DNA of 64,000 bases from Nocardia huaxiensis (GTDB lineage: Bacteria; Actinomycetota; Actinomycetes; Mycobacteriales; Mycobacteriaceae), in the NCBI RefSeq assembly GCF_013744875.1, contig NZ_CP059399.1, positions 6,944,001 to 7,008,000 of the forward strand. Direction: 5' to 3'. The position numbers and the translations under genes are program-made. Position 1 is the stretch's first letter. Every line of letters begins with the position of its first letter. Of this stretch, positions 44,663 through 53,581 are shown piece after piece. The notes under the pieces are model-generated. The model worked only from the letters and a program-made list of their open reading frames with translations. It searched no databases and was not told where the DNA came from.

Positions 44663-46153
44663 ATGCAGACCATCGCGCACTGGCTCGACGGCAAATCCTT
44701 CGCCGGGAGCAGCGAGGCCACCGCGCCCGTGACCAACCCCGCCACCGGGGTGGTGACCGGACGGGTCGCGCTCGCCAATGCGGCGGACGTGCGGACGGTG
44801 GTCGAGGCGGCCGCCGCGGCCTTCCCTGCCTGGCGCGACGCCTCGCTGGCCCGCCGGACCCAGGTGCTGTTCCGGTTCCGGGAACTGCTCAACGAGCGCA
44901 AGGAGGAGCTGGCGGCCATCATCACCGCCGAGCACGGCAAGGTGCTCTCCGATGCCCTCGGCGAGGTGACGCGCGGGCTCGAGGTGGTGGAATTCGCCTG
45001 CGGCATACCGCATCTGCTCAAGGGCGGTTACACCGAGAACGCGTCCACCAAGGTGGACATCTTCTCGATCCGGCAGCCGCTGGGACCGGTGGCGATCATC
45101 TCCCCGTTCAATTTCCCGGCCATGGTGCCCATGTGGTTCTTCCCGATCGCCATTGCCGCCGGGAACACGGTGGTGGTCAAGCCGAGCGAGAAGGATCCGT
45201 CGGCCTCGCTGTGGACGGCGGCGCTGTGGCAGGAGGCCGGGCTGCCCGACGGCGTGTTCAATGTGGTGCAGGGCGATAAGGCGGCGGTGGACGAGCTGCT
45301 GGAAAACCCTGCGATCAAAGCGGTTTCGTTCGTCGGGTCGACGCCCATCGCGAAATACGTGTACGAGAACGGCACCGCGAACGGGAAGCGGGTGCAGGCG
45401 CTGGGCGGAGCCAAGAACCACATGGTGGTGCTGCCCGACGCCGATCTGGATCTGGCGGCCGATGCGGCGGTCAATGCCGGGTTCGGGTCGGCGGGTGAGC
45501 GGTGCATGGCCATCAGCGCGCTGGTGGCGGTCGGGCCGGTCGCCGACGCCCTGGTCGCGCGAATCACCGAGCGAGCCAAGACCATTCGCACCGGCGACGG
45601 GACGCGCGGCACCGATATGGGCCCGCTGGTCACGCAGGCGCATCGCGACAGGGTGGCCTCCTACATCGCGGCGGGTGAATCCTCCGGCGCGACAGTCGTT
45701 CTCGACGGCCGCCAGGTGCAGGCCGACGGCGCGGCCGACGGATTCTGGCTCGGGCCGACCGTTCTCGACCATGTCACCCCCGACATGAGCGTCTACACCG
45801 ACGAGATCTTCGGCCCCGTGCTGTCGGTGCTGCGCGTCGACACCTATGACGAGGCCCTGGCTCTCATCAACGCCAACCCGTACGGCAATGGCACCGCGAT
45901 CTTCACCAATGACGGCGGCGCGGCCCGGCGCTTCCACAATGAGGTCGAGGTGGGCATGGTCGGCATCAATGTGCCGATTCCGGTGCCCATGGCCTACTAC
46001 AGTTTCGGAGGCTGGAAGAACTCGCTGTTCGGCGATTCCCACGCGCACGGCATCGACGGCGTGCACTTCTTCACCCGCACCAAAGCGGTCACCACGCGCT
46101 GGCTCGATCCCAGCCACGGCGGCCTCAATCTCGGCTTCCCGCAGAACCACTGA
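44663..46153 (+). CDS. mmsA: CoA-acylating methylmalonate-semialdehyde dehydrogenase-like enzyme
   Basis: 496 residues from the ATG at 44663 (GAGGAG just upstream; an ATG seven codons earlier also possible). NAD-dependent oxidation of methylmalonate or malonate semialdehyde to propionyl- or acetyl-CoA is the family reaction. Catalytic Cys281 lies in GSAGERCMAIS; FNFPAMVPMWFFPIA and LGGAKNHMVVLPDAD (Asn where most aldehyde dehydrogenases have the general-base Glu) are MMSDH hallmarks. In this amine cluster it may handle the semialdehyde made by the next gene. Confidence 0.92.
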   Translation: MQTIAHWLDGKSFAGSSEATAPVTNPATGVVTGRVALANAADVRTVVEAAAAAFPAWRDASLARRTQVLFRFRELLNERKEELAAIITAEHGKVLSDALGEVTRGLEVVEFACGIPHLLKGGYTENASTKVDIFSIRQPLGPVAIISPFNFPAMVPMWFFPIAIAAGNTVVVKPSEKDPSASLWTAALWQEAGLPDGVFNVVQGDKAAVDELLENPAIKAVSFVGSTPIAKYVYENGTANGKRVQALGGAKNHMVVLPDADLDLAADAAVNAGFGSAGERCMAISALVAVGPVADALVARITERAKTIRTGDGTRGTDMGPLVTQAHRDRVASYIAAGESSGATVVLDGRQVQADGAADGFWLGPTVLDHVTPDMSVYTDEIFGPVLSVLRVDTYDEALALINANPYGNGTAIFTNDGGAARRFHNEVEVGMVGINVPIPVPMAYYSFGGWKNSLFGDSHAHGIDGVHFFTRTKAVTTRWLDPSHGGLNLGFPQNH

Positions 46154-46166
46154 ACGGAGTTCCGCG

Positions 46167-47531
46167 ATGACTCTCCCGAATGGGCTCACGCCCGAGGCGG
46201 CCCGCGAGCAGGCCGCGCGCGCCTATGAACTCGACCGCAAGCACGTCTTCCATTCCTGGTCGGCGCAGGCGCAGATCAACCCCATGGTCGTGTCCGCCAC
46301 CCAGGGCTCGTATGTGTGGGACGGCGACGGGAACCGGCTGCTGGATTTCTCCTCGCAGCTGGTGAACACGAATATCGGGCATCAGCATCCGAAGGTCGTC
46401 GCCGCCATTCAGCAGCAGGCCGCCACACTGTGCACGGTCGCGCCACAGCATGTGAATGCCGCGCGCTCGGAGGCGGCGCGCTTGATTGCCGAACGCACAC
46501 CCGGTGAGCTGAACCGCATCTTCTTCACCAATGGCGGCGCGGACGCGGTGGAGCACGCCGTGCGCATGGCCCGTCTGCACACCGGGCGCTACAAGGTGCT
46601 GTCGCGGTACCGCTCGTATCACGGGGGCACCGAGACGGCCATCAACCTCACCGGCGATCCGCGGCGCTGGCCGAATGATCACGGCAATGCCGGAATCGTG
46701 CACTTCTTCGGCCCGTTCCTGTATCGCACGCAATTCCATTCGAGCACCGAGGCCGAGGAGTCGCAGCGGGCGCTGGAGCATCTCGAGCAGACCATCATGT
46801 TCGAGGGGCCGAGCACCATTGCCGCCATCGTGCTGGAACCGGTGCCGGGGACGGCCGGAATCATGGTTCCCCCACCGGGATACCTCGCGGGCGTACGTGA
46901 ACTGTGCGACAGGTACGGCATCGTGTTCATCGCCGACGAGGTGATGGCGGGGTTCGGGCGGACCGGAAAGTGGTTCAGCATCCAGAATTTCGATGTGGTG
47001 CCGGACCTGATCACCTTCGCCAAGGGCGTGAACTCCGGGTACGTGCCGCTGGGCGGGGTGGCCATCGCGCCGCACATCGCCGCGACCTTCGACGATCGCG
47101 CCTATCCGGGCGGGCTCACCTACTCCGGGCATCCCCTGGCCACGGCCGCCGCGGTGGCGACCATCAATGCCATGCGGGACGAGCGCATTGTCGAGAATGC
47201 CGCCGAGATCGGCGAGCGGGTCCTCGGGCCCGGCCTGCGGGAGCTGGCCGATCGGCATCCGAGTCTCGGGGAGGTGCGCGGGCTCGGCGTGTTCTGGGCG
47301 CTCGAACTGGTCCGCGACCGTGCGACACGAGAACCGTTGGCCCCCTATGGCGGAACCAGTCCGGCCATGACGGAAACCCTGGCCGCGGCCAAGGCGGCCG
47401 GGCTGCTGCTGTTCGTCAATTTCAACCGGATTCACGTGGTGCCGCCGTGTACTGTGTCCGAATCCGAGGCCAAGGAGGGTCTGGCCGTACTCGATCAGGC
47501 GCTCCTCCACGCCGACGCCCACACGAAGTAG
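46167..47531 (+). CDS. Class III (omega) aminotransferase
   Basis: 454 residues from the ATG at 46167 with GGAG 8 bases upstream. PLP enzyme of fold type I, class III: GGADAVEHAVRMAR, YRSYHGGTETAINLTGDPRRW, Asp257 in FIADEVMAGFGRTGKW, and PLP Lys286 in ITFAKGVNSGYVPLGG. Such enzymes convert GABA, putrescine, beta-alanine or taurine to semialdehydes. Between two aldehyde dehydrogenases with short gaps (13 and 7 bases), it supplies their substrate. Amino donor unknown. Confidence 0.93.
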   Translation: MTLPNGLTPEAAREQAARAYELDRKHVFHSWSAQAQINPMVVSATQGSYVWDGDGNRLLDFSSQLVNTNIGHQHPKVVAAIQQQAATLCTVAPQHVNAARSEAARLIAERTPGELNRIFFTNGGADAVEHAVRMARLHTGRYKVLSRYRSYHGGTETAINLTGDPRRWPNDHGNAGIVHFFGPFLYRTQFHSSTEAEESQRALEHLEQTIMFEGPSTIAAIVLEPVPGTAGIMVPPPGYLAGVRELCDRYGIVFIADEVMAGFGRTGKWFSIQNFDVVPDLITFAKGVNSGYVPLGGVAIAPHIAATFDDRAYPGGLTYSGHPLATAAAVATINAMRDERIVENAAEIGERVLGPGLRELADRHPSLGEVRGLGVFWALELVRDRATREPLAPYGGTSPAMTETLAAAKAAGLLLFVNFNRIHVVPPCTVSESEAKEGLAVLDQALLHADAHTK

Positions 47532-47538
47532 GAGCGCA

Positions 47539-49026
47539 GTGAGTTCGCAGGAGCTGCAGTTCATCGGCGGTGCGCGCCGGGCCGGATCGGGTGCGCCGCT
47601 GGTGATCACCGAACCCGCGACGGGCGAGCGGATCGTCGCGGGCGCGGGAGCCGACGGCAGTGATGTCGACGCGGCGATATCGGCTGCGCGCGAAGCATTT
47701 CCGGGGTGGGCGGGAACCACTCCGGGAGAGCGCTCGGCCGTCATGCACCGCTGGGCGCTGCTGCTCGGCGAACGCGCGGAGGAATTGGCGGCGGTGGAAA
47801 GCCGTAATGCGGGCAAGCCGATTCGGCTCGCGCGCGAGTTCGATGTGCCGGGCACCATCGACAACACGGCCTTCTTCGCCGGGGCCGCACGGAATCTGGA
47901 GGGCAGGGCGGCGGCGGAGTACTCGGCCGACCACACCTCCGCCATCCGGCGGGAGCCGATCGGCGTGATCGGCTCCATCGCGCCGTGGAACTACCCCCTG
48001 CAGATGGCGGCGTGGAAGATTCTTCCCGCCGTCGCGGCGGGAAATACGGTGGTGCTCAAGCCTTCCGAGCTCACGCCGTTGAGTTCGCTGCTGTTCGCGG
48101 AGGCGGCGACCGAGGCCGGGGTGCCGGCGGGCGTGATCAATGTGCTCACCGGGACCGGGCCGGTCGCGGGCGCGGCGCTGGTCGAGCATCCGGAGGTGGC
48201 CATGGTGTCGTTCACCGGCTCGACCGCGGTGGGGCGGCAGATCGCCGCCACCGCAGCGGGTTCGGTGAAACGCGTGCACCTGGAGCTGGGCGGCAAGGCC
48301 CCGTTCGTCGTGTTCGACGATGCCGATCCGGAGGCGGCGGCCCGCGGCGCTGTCGCGGGTTCGCTCATCAATGTCGGGCAGGACTGCACGGCCGCCACCC
48401 GCGCCTACGTGCAACGCCCCTTGTTCGACGAATTCGTTTCCCGCGTAGCCGATCTCATGGATCAGGTGCGCATCGGCCCGGTGCAGGATCCGGAGACCGA
48501 TCTGGGTGCGCTGATTACCCGCGCCCATCGCGACAAGGTGATCGGCATGGTCTCCCGCGCCCGTGATCGCGGCGCGAAAGTGGTTCGCGGCGGCCGTATT
48601 CCGTCGAATACGCCCGCCGGCGGCGCCTATTTCGAGCCGACGCTCATCACCGGCGCCGCGCAGAATTCGGAGATCGTGCAGCAGGAGGTCTTCGGGCCGG
48701 TGCTCGTGGTGCTCCCCTTCGACACCGATGACGAGGCGATCGCGCTGGCCAATGACACCGTCTACGGTCTGGCCGCCTCCGCCTGGTCCACGAGCGTCTT
48801 CCGCACCCAGCGCGCGGCCCGCGAGATCCGGGCCGGGTGCGTGTGGCTCAATGACCATATTCCGATCGTCAGCGAAATGCCGCACGGCGGTTTCAAATCC
48901 TCGGGTTTCGGAAAAGACATGTCCGCGTACTCGTTCGAGGAATACACGGCCGCCAAACATGTCATGTCCGATATCACCGCCGTCGCGCACAAACCCTGGC
49001 ACGACACGGTGTTCCGGACCCGGTAA
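47539..49026 (+). CDS. Gamma-aminobutyraldehyde dehydrogenase-like enzyme
   Basis: 495 residues from the GTG at 47539 with AGGAG 5 bases upstream. ALDH family with WNYPLQMAAWKILPAVAAGNT, general-base Glu249 in HLELGGKAP, and nucleophile Cys283 in NVGQDCTAAT. The QDCTA context is typical of aminobutyraldehyde (PatD/Prr) dehydrogenases. It would oxidise 4-aminobutanal or a related aldehyde made from putrescine. Third gene of the amine operon. Confidence 0.9.
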   Translation: MSSQELQFIGGARRAGSGAPLVITEPATGERIVAGAGADGSDVDAAISAAREAFPGWAGTTPGERSAVMHRWALLLGERAEELAAVESRNAGKPIRLAREFDVPGTIDNTAFFAGAARNLEGRAAAEYSADHTSAIRREPIGVIGSIAPWNYPLQMAAWKILPAVAAGNTVVLKPSELTPLSSLLFAEAATEAGVPAGVINVLTGTGPVAGAALVEHPEVAMVSFTGSTAVGRQIAATAAGSVKRVHLELGGKAPFVVFDDADPEAAARGAVAGSLINVGQDCTAATRAYVQRPLFDEFVSRVADLMDQVRIGPVQDPETDLGALITRAHRDKVIGMVSRARDRGAKVVRGGRIPSNTPAGGAYFEPTLITGAAQNSEIVQQEVFGPVLVVLPFDTDDEAIALANDTVYGLAASAWSTSVFRTQRAAREIRAGCVWLNDHIPIVSEMPHGGFKSSGFGKDMSAYSFEEYTAAKHVMSDITAVAHKPWHDTVFRTR

Positions 49027-49102
49027 CCGGTCAATTCCCCGCACCGCGAAGATTCTGGGCTATTCTTCATCGCACACCTCAGGTTCTGCCCGGGAGGCAG
49101 TG

Positions 49103-49258
49103 ATGGACCCGTATGCGATGCCGTTGCCGGCGTTCCGGTCCACCCTGCTGCCGCGAAACACCGTCGCTCCCGCGACATTCCCGATCTCACGCGTCTACGC
49201 CATAGCCGGGCAGCTGCGCATGCGCCGCCGCTCCGACGATCGCGCCGCCACCAGCTGA
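49103..49258 (+). CDS. Putative 51-residue small protein
   Basis: ATG at 49103 with GGGAGG 6 bases upstream (a GTG directly before it is also usable). The product starts MDPYAMPLPAFRSTLLPRNT and ends with an Arg-rich stretch. It lies 76 bases after the dehydrogenase and 133 before the oxidase, upstream of a hairpin. Codon use is high-GC and the site is good, but I know no family; a real small protein or a leader peptide are both possible. Confidence 0.55.
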   Translation: MDPYAMPLPAFRSTLLPRNTVAPATFPISRVYAIAGQLRMRRRSDDRAATS

Positions 49259-49269
49259 GCTGCCCGCAC

Positions 49270-49309
49270 GCCGCCGGTCCGGTCCCCTTCGGGGTCGACC
49301 CCCGGCGGC
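49270..49309 (+). terminator. Hairpin between the small ORF and the flavin oxidase gene
   Basis: Outer arms GCCGCCGG (49270-49277) and CCGGCGGC (49302-49309), with an inner stem GGTCCCC/GGGGTC around TTC, followed by TTT. It can act as terminator of the dehydrogenase transcript or as an attenuator before the flavin oxidase gene. Confidence 0.65.
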
Positions 49310-49391
49310 TTTCGCGTACCCACGGCCAATTCCCCCATGCACTGGGCTCGGCGGCCGGACCGCTGGGCAAGAGAGAAGGAGCTGATCGGCC

Positions 49392-50807
49392 ATGCAGGCC
49401 AAAGGAAGCAAACTGTGGGCGTCGGCACTCACCGATGCGGTGCCGGCGCCGTACTGGACCGACCGCCCCGACCGCCCCGTGCCCACCGAACCCCTCACCA
49501 CCGCCACCGCCGCGGACCTGGCCGTCATCGGCGGCGGCTACAGCGGACTGTGGACCGCGTTGCTGGCCAAGGAGAGAAATCCGGGCACCGATGTGGTGCT
49601 CGTCGAATCCGCCATGTGCGGGCACGCCGCCTCCGGCCGCAATGGCGGCTTCTGCGCCGCCAGCCTCACCCACGGCCTGGCCAACGGCCTGGAACGCTTC
49701 CCCGATGAGATCGACGACCTGGAACGGCTGGGCCGCGCGAATCTGGACGCCATCGAGAACGCCATCGCCCGCTACGGCATCGACTGCGATTTCGAGCGCA
49801 CCGGCGAGATGGAAGTCGCCACCGCACCGCACGAGCTCGAGTGGCTGCGCGAAAGCCACGTCGCCGCAACCGCTCTCGGCTATCGCAGCGATCTGCTGGA
49901 CGCCGCGGAGGTGCAGCGCCTGGTGCACTCCCCCACCTACCTCGGCGGCTGGTGGGACCGCGACGGCGTCGCCATGCTCGATCCCGCCCGCCTGGCGTGG
50001 GGCCTGCGCCGCGCCTGTTTGAAACTCGGCGTCCGCATCTTCGAAGGCACACCCGTGCAACGCATTTCGAAGTCCACCGGCGGCACGCTCACCCTGCACA
50101 CGCCGCACGGCGAAGTCCGCGCTCCCCGGGTTGCCCTGTGCACCAGCGCCTTCGCGGGGCCGCTGCCGAAGGTGTCCCGGCATGTGGTCCCCGTCTACGA
50201 CTACGCCCTGATGACCGAGCCCCTGACCGCTTCGCAGCTCGACACCATCGGCTGGCGCGGGCGCATGGGCATGGGCGATGCCTCCTACCGCTTCCACTAC
50301 TACCGCCTCACCCGCGACAATCGAATCCTGTTCGGCGGCTACGACGCCATCTATCACTTCGGCGGACGCATCGCCCCCGCCCTCGAATCCAACGAGGCCA
50401 CCTTCGAAACGCTCTCCCGGCATTTCTTCCAAACCTTCCCGCAGTTGGACGGTCTCCGATTCACGCATCGCTGGGGCGGCATCATCGACACCTGCGGGCG
50501 CTTCTGCGCGTTCTTCGGTTCCGCCTACCGGGGCCGGCTGGCTTACGCCGCCGGGTACACCGGACTGGGCGTGGGCGCGACCCGTTTCGGCGCGGAGGTC
50601 ATGCTGGATCGCCTGTGGGGCTTGGACACCGAGCGCACCCGCCTGCGCCTGGTCCGCTCCCGGCCCCTGCCCCTGCCGCCAGAACCTTTGCGCTCGGCGG
50701 GAATTCAGCTCACCCGCTGGTCGCTCGCGCGAGCGGATGCCCATCAGGGCCGCCGCAATCTGTGGTTGAAGACCCTCGACTACACCGGTCTCGGCTTCGA
50801 CAGCTGA
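49392..50807 (+). CDS. FAD-dependent amine oxidoreductase (PuuB/OrdL-like)
   Basis: 471 residues. DAO-type FAD fold: DLAVIGGGYSGLWTALLAKE near 42-61, then CGHAASGRNGGFC, the segment that places FAD, and GRLAYAAGYTGLGVGATRFG near the C terminus. Relatives oxidise gamma-glutamylputrescine, sarcosine or other amines with O2, releasing H2O2. The context (aminotransferase and aminobutyraldehyde dehydrogenase) suggests polyamine catabolism. AAGGAG lies 10 bases before the ATG. Confidence 0.92.
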   Translation: MQAKGSKLWASALTDAVPAPYWTDRPDRPVPTEPLTTATAADLAVIGGGYSGLWTALLAKERNPGTDVVLVESAMCGHAASGRNGGFCAASLTHGLANGLERFPDEIDDLERLGRANLDAIENAIARYGIDCDFERTGEMEVATAPHELEWLRESHVAATALGYRSDLLDAAEVQRLVHSPTYLGGWWDRDGVAMLDPARLAWGLRRACLKLGVRIFEGTPVQRISKSTGGTLTLHTPHGEVRAPRVALCTSAFAGPLPKVSRHVVPVYDYALMTEPLTASQLDTIGWRGRMGMGDASYRFHYYRLTRDNRILFGGYDAIYHFGGRIAPALESNEATFETLSRHFFQTFPQLDGLRFTHRWGGIIDTCGRFCAFFGSAYRGRLAYAAGYTGLGVGATRFGAEVMLDRLWGLDTERTRLRLVRSRPLPLPPEPLRSAGIQLTRWSLARADAHQGRRNLWLKTLDYTGLGFDS

Positions 50808-50887
50808 GGCCGGCACAGTCGAGATCACCCTGACCGGCGACGGCCCCCGCACCTGGTGCAGGCGCCGCGCACCAAGAGGCGGGCCGA

Positions 50888-51706
50888 TCAGCCGATCGGT
50901 GGTGAAAGATACTGCAGCGCATAACCATTGCCGGACGGGGTGACACGGGCGATACCGGGCGAGTCGAGGTGGGCCCCGGCCACGAAGTGGTCCGGCCGGG
51001 CCAGTCGTTCGAGGAGGGCGGCGCGGGCGGTGCGGGCCAGGGCCTGGTCGCCGTCGAACTCCCAGGACACGGCCGGCTGGTCGAATTGGAGGGTGGGGAC
51101 GTGCACGGTGTCGCCCCAGACCAGCAGGCGGCCTGTGCCGCTGCTGATTTCGTAAACGGTGTGCCCGGGGGTGTGGCCCGGTGTCGGGATCGCGGTGGTC
51201 CAGTCGTTGATGGCGACCCGCTCGGACACCGGGACGACCCGGTCGCGGAGCGACGCGAGCCGCCCCGTGAACACCGAGGCGTCGCCCGCGCCGATCCACA
51301 CGCGCTCCAGTGCGGGGAACGCCTCCGAACCGTCCGGTGCGATCAGCCCGCTCACATGGTCTTCGTGGTTGTGGGTGATGGCCGCATCGGTGATCTGCGC
51401 GCGGTCGATTCCCGCTTCGTCGAGTGCGTCGTAGATCAATCCCATGGTGGGGTCGTGCCAATTGTCGGACGCGCCGGTGTCGATGAGCACCGACCGCGTG
51501 CCGTCGGTGACGTAGAAGGCGTTGACCGCCAGCCGCAGGTTGTCGCCGACCAGCGGCACGACGGCCGGCAGCACCGGGAGCGTGCGCCCGGCCTCGTCGC
51601 GCAGCCGGGTCGGCGGCATGTCGATGTAGCCGTCTCGCAACGAGATCACGTGCAGCTCACCGAATTCGAAGGCGGCGTGGTGCCGGCCGGCCGAGATCAG
51701 ACGCAT
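50888..51706 (-). CDS. MBL-fold metallohydrolase
   Basis: 272 residues from the ATG at 51706 with GGAGG 4 bases upstream. Zinc site THNHEDHVSG (HxHxDH pattern), TPGHTPGHTVYE, and a later Asp in WGDTVH. Similar to AHL-lactonase-like and alkyl sulfatase-type hydrolases; substrate unknown. It is divergent from the XRE-cupin regulator with a 110-base AT-richer gap, so it is likely that regulator's target. Confidence 0.88.
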   Translation of the reverse strand: MRLISAGRHHAAFEFGELHVISLRDGYIDMPPTRLRDEAGRTLPVLPAVVPLVGDNLRLAVNAFYVTDGTRSVLIDTGASDNWHDPTMGLIYDALDEAGIDRAQITDAAITHNHEDHVSGLIAPDGSEAFPALERVWIGAGDASVFTGRLASLRDRVVPVSERVAINDWTTAIPTPGHTPGHTVYEISSGTGRLLVWGDTVHVPTLQFDQPAVSWEFDGDQALARTARAALLERLARPDHFVAGAHLDSPGIARVTPSGNGYALQYLSPPIG

Positions 51707-51816
51707 GGAACCTCCATCGTGTTGGCGCGTAGTGCGCATCTCCAATGGAAGACCAAATTCTTCTTTAGGAGAAATCTAGACTGTGGCGACACGTTACCCA
51801 TCGATCGAGGAGCACG
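51707..51816. promoter_or_regulatory. Divergent promoter region, MBL hydrolase and XRE-cupin regulator
   Basis: AT-richer than its surroundings, with an imperfect inverted repeat around AAATTCTTC and GAGAAATCT (about 51757-51778) and TAGACT as candidate -10 for the plus-strand regulator. A likely binding site of the XRE protein; no exact operator is proven. Confidence 0.4.
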
Positions 51817-52419
51817 GTGGCCGAGCAAGACGGAAACGAGGCCGAGCACGGCGACGACCTGGCCGGGGCGTTCGGCGCCAATGTGCGGCGGCGGCGCGAG
51901 GACGCGGGCCTGACGCTGGAGCAGCTGTCCACCCGGTCCTCGGTCAGCCGGGCGATGCTGTCGAAAGTCGAACGCGGAGAGAAGAGTCCGACGATCGGCG
52001 TCGCATCCAGGATCGCCCACGCACTCGACACATCGCTCTCGGATCTGATCGGCGGGCCGGACGCGCCCGCATCCGGCGCGGTCGTCGTCCTGCGCAAGAA
52101 CGATCGCCCCGTGTTCCGCGACCCGGAAACCGGATTCGAACGCCACATGGTGTCGGCCGCCCCGGGTGCGGGCGGCGGCGAGCTGATCGTCCACCACCTC
52201 CCCGCACAGGTCTCCACCGGACTGCTGCCCGCCTACCCGCCGGGCACGGAGAAGCAGCTCGTGGTGCTCGACGGCACCCTCACGGTCCTGCTCGGCGGGA
52301 TCAGCGAGACCCTGCACGCCGGCGACTCCGTGTTCTTCCAGGCCGACGCCGACCACGGCTTCGCCAACCGCACCGACGCCCCCTGCGAATACATCATGCT
52401 CATCTCACGCCGGAGCTGA
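51817..52419 (+). CDS. XRE family regulator with cupin domain (PuuR-like)
   Basis: 200 residues from the GTG at 51817 with GAGGAG 4 bases upstream. HTH_3 at about 18-70 (LTLEQLSTRSSVSRAMLSKV) and a C-terminal cupin at about 110-195 (PGTEKQLVVLDGTLTVLLGG, LHAGDSVFFQADADHGFAN). In E. coli PuuR has this architecture and represses putrescine use, which fits the local amine genes. It most probably controls the divergent MBL gene; the ligand is unknown. Confidence 0.92.
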   Translation: MAEQDGNEAEHGDDLAGAFGANVRRRREDAGLTLEQLSTRSSVSRAMLSKVERGEKSPTIGVASRIAHALDTSLSDLIGGPDAPASGAVVVLRKNDRPVFRDPETGFERHMVSAAPGAGGGELIVHHLPAQVSTGLLPAYPPGTEKQLVVLDGTLTVLLGGISETLHAGDSVFFQADADHGFANRTDAPCEYIMLISRRS

Positions 52420-52509
52420 ACCCCCCGGAGACCGAACCGGCGGATCGGGGAGGACATCGGGATCCGGAATCAGCGATTAATTTCGCAGGGCCGGGCAGTC
52501 TGTACTGCC

Positions 52510-53079
52510 ATGGGCAGACTGACATATGGCATGAACATTTCGGTGGACGGCTACACGGTCGATGCGAAGGGGGAGCTTCCCGACGTCGGGCCGGACGATG
52601 AGGTGCATCAGTTCTGGAACGACCGGGTCCGCGACACCGCGCTGTCGCTGTACGGGCGCAAGCTGTACGAGTTGATGGCGGGGTACTGGCCCACCGCCGC
52701 CCAGGACCCGGATATCCCCCCGGTGGAGGCCGAGTTCGCCCGGCTGTGGATGGCGATGCCGAAAGTGGTGTTCTCGCAGACACTTTCCTCGGTCGACTGG
52801 AACTCCCGGCTGGAAACGGGCGACGTGGTCGAGGTCGCGAAGAAGCTCAAGGCCGAGACCGACGGGATGCTGGAGGTCGCGGGGGCCACCCTGGCCGCAC
52901 CGCTGGTCCAGGCCGGTCTGGTGGACGAGTTCATCGTGGTGGTCAATCCGGTCGCGATCGGCGGCGGCACGCCGTTCTTCCCCACGCTGCAACAGTGGGT
53001 CAAGCTCGAACTGGTGGAGAATCGCACCTTCTCGAAGACGGGCTCGATCCTGCTGCGCTTCGTTCCGGTGCGCGACTAG
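52510..53079 (+). CDS. Dihydrofolate reductase-like (RibD C-terminal) protein
   Basis: 189 residues beginning MGRLTYGMNISVDGYTVDAKG, the typical start of the DHFR-like RibD_C/YyaP family, with YGRKLYELMAGYWP and GGTPFFPTLQQWVKLEL, the NADPH/substrate fold. These are small reductases of unknown substrate, often beside regulators. It lies between the XRE gene and the AsnC gene on the same strand. Confidence 0.9.
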   Translation: MGRLTYGMNISVDGYTVDAKGELPDVGPDDEVHQFWNDRVRDTALSLYGRKLYELMAGYWPTAAQDPDIPPVEAEFARLWMAMPKVVFSQTLSSVDWNSRLETGDVVEVAKKLKAETDGMLEVAGATLAAPLVQAGLVDEFIVVVNPVAIGGGTPFFPTLQQWVKLELVENRTFSKTGSILLRFVPVRD

Positions 53080-53103
53080 GCGGCATCCGACAGGATGACC
53101 TGC

Positions 53104-53580
53104 GTGAGCGACCACAGTGCGAGCAGGGGCGGGCCGGTGCTCGATGAGATTGCCAAGCAGATCATCGCCGAGTTGCAGGAGGACGGGCGGCGGGCGTACG
53201 CCACCATCGGGAAGGCGGTGGGGTTGTCGGAGGCCGCGGTGCGGCAGCGGGTGCAGAAGCTGGCCGATGCGGGGGTGATTCAGATTGTGGCGGTGACGGA
53301 TCCGCTGCAGGTGGGATTGTTCCGGCAGGCCATGATCGCGATCACGGTGGAGGGGCCGGTGCAGCCGGTGGTGGACGCGCTGGCGGTGATCGACGAGATC
53401 AATTATGTGGTGGTGTGCGCGGGACGGTACGACGTGCTGTGTGAGGCGGTGTGCCCGAATGACGAGGCGCTGCTCGAACTGGTGTCGACGCGGATTCGGG
53501 CACTCGCGGGGGTGCGGCATGCGGAGATCATGGTGTATCTGAAGCTGCGCAAGCAGACCTACAAGTACGGGACGCGCTGA
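53104..53580 (+). CDS. Lrp/AsnC family transcriptional regulator
   Basis: 158 residues from the GTG at 53104 (AGGATG upstream); an ATG three codons earlier is possible. N-terminal HTH: LDEIAKQIIAELQEDGRRAY, then VGLSEAAVRQRVQKLADAGVI. C-terminal RAM domain (about 75-155) binds amino acids: IDEINYVVVCAGRYDVLCEAV. Such regulators often control amino acid or amine catabolism. It begins 25 bases after the DHFR-like gene. Confidence 0.9.
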   Translation: MSDHSASRGGPVLDEIAKQIIAELQEDGRRAYATIGKAVGLSEAAVRQRVQKLADAGVIQIVAVTDPLQVGLFRQAMIAITVEGPVQPVVDALAVIDEINYVVVCAGRYDVLCEAVCPNDEALLELVSTRIRALAGVRHAEIMVYLKLRKQTYKYGTR

Positions 53581-53581
53581 G

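Noticed and set aside
44663-49026. Recent tandem duplication of the two aldehyde dehydrogenases
   Set aside because: They differ in catalytic context (ERCMAIS versus QDCTA) and in the general-base position, so they are distinct subfamilies.
48762-51461. An 899-codon minus-strand ORF opposite the dehydrogenase and flavin oxidase genes
   Set aside because: The opposite strand carries enzymes with intact motifs; the only genuine minus coding part there is the MBL gene in another frame or offset.
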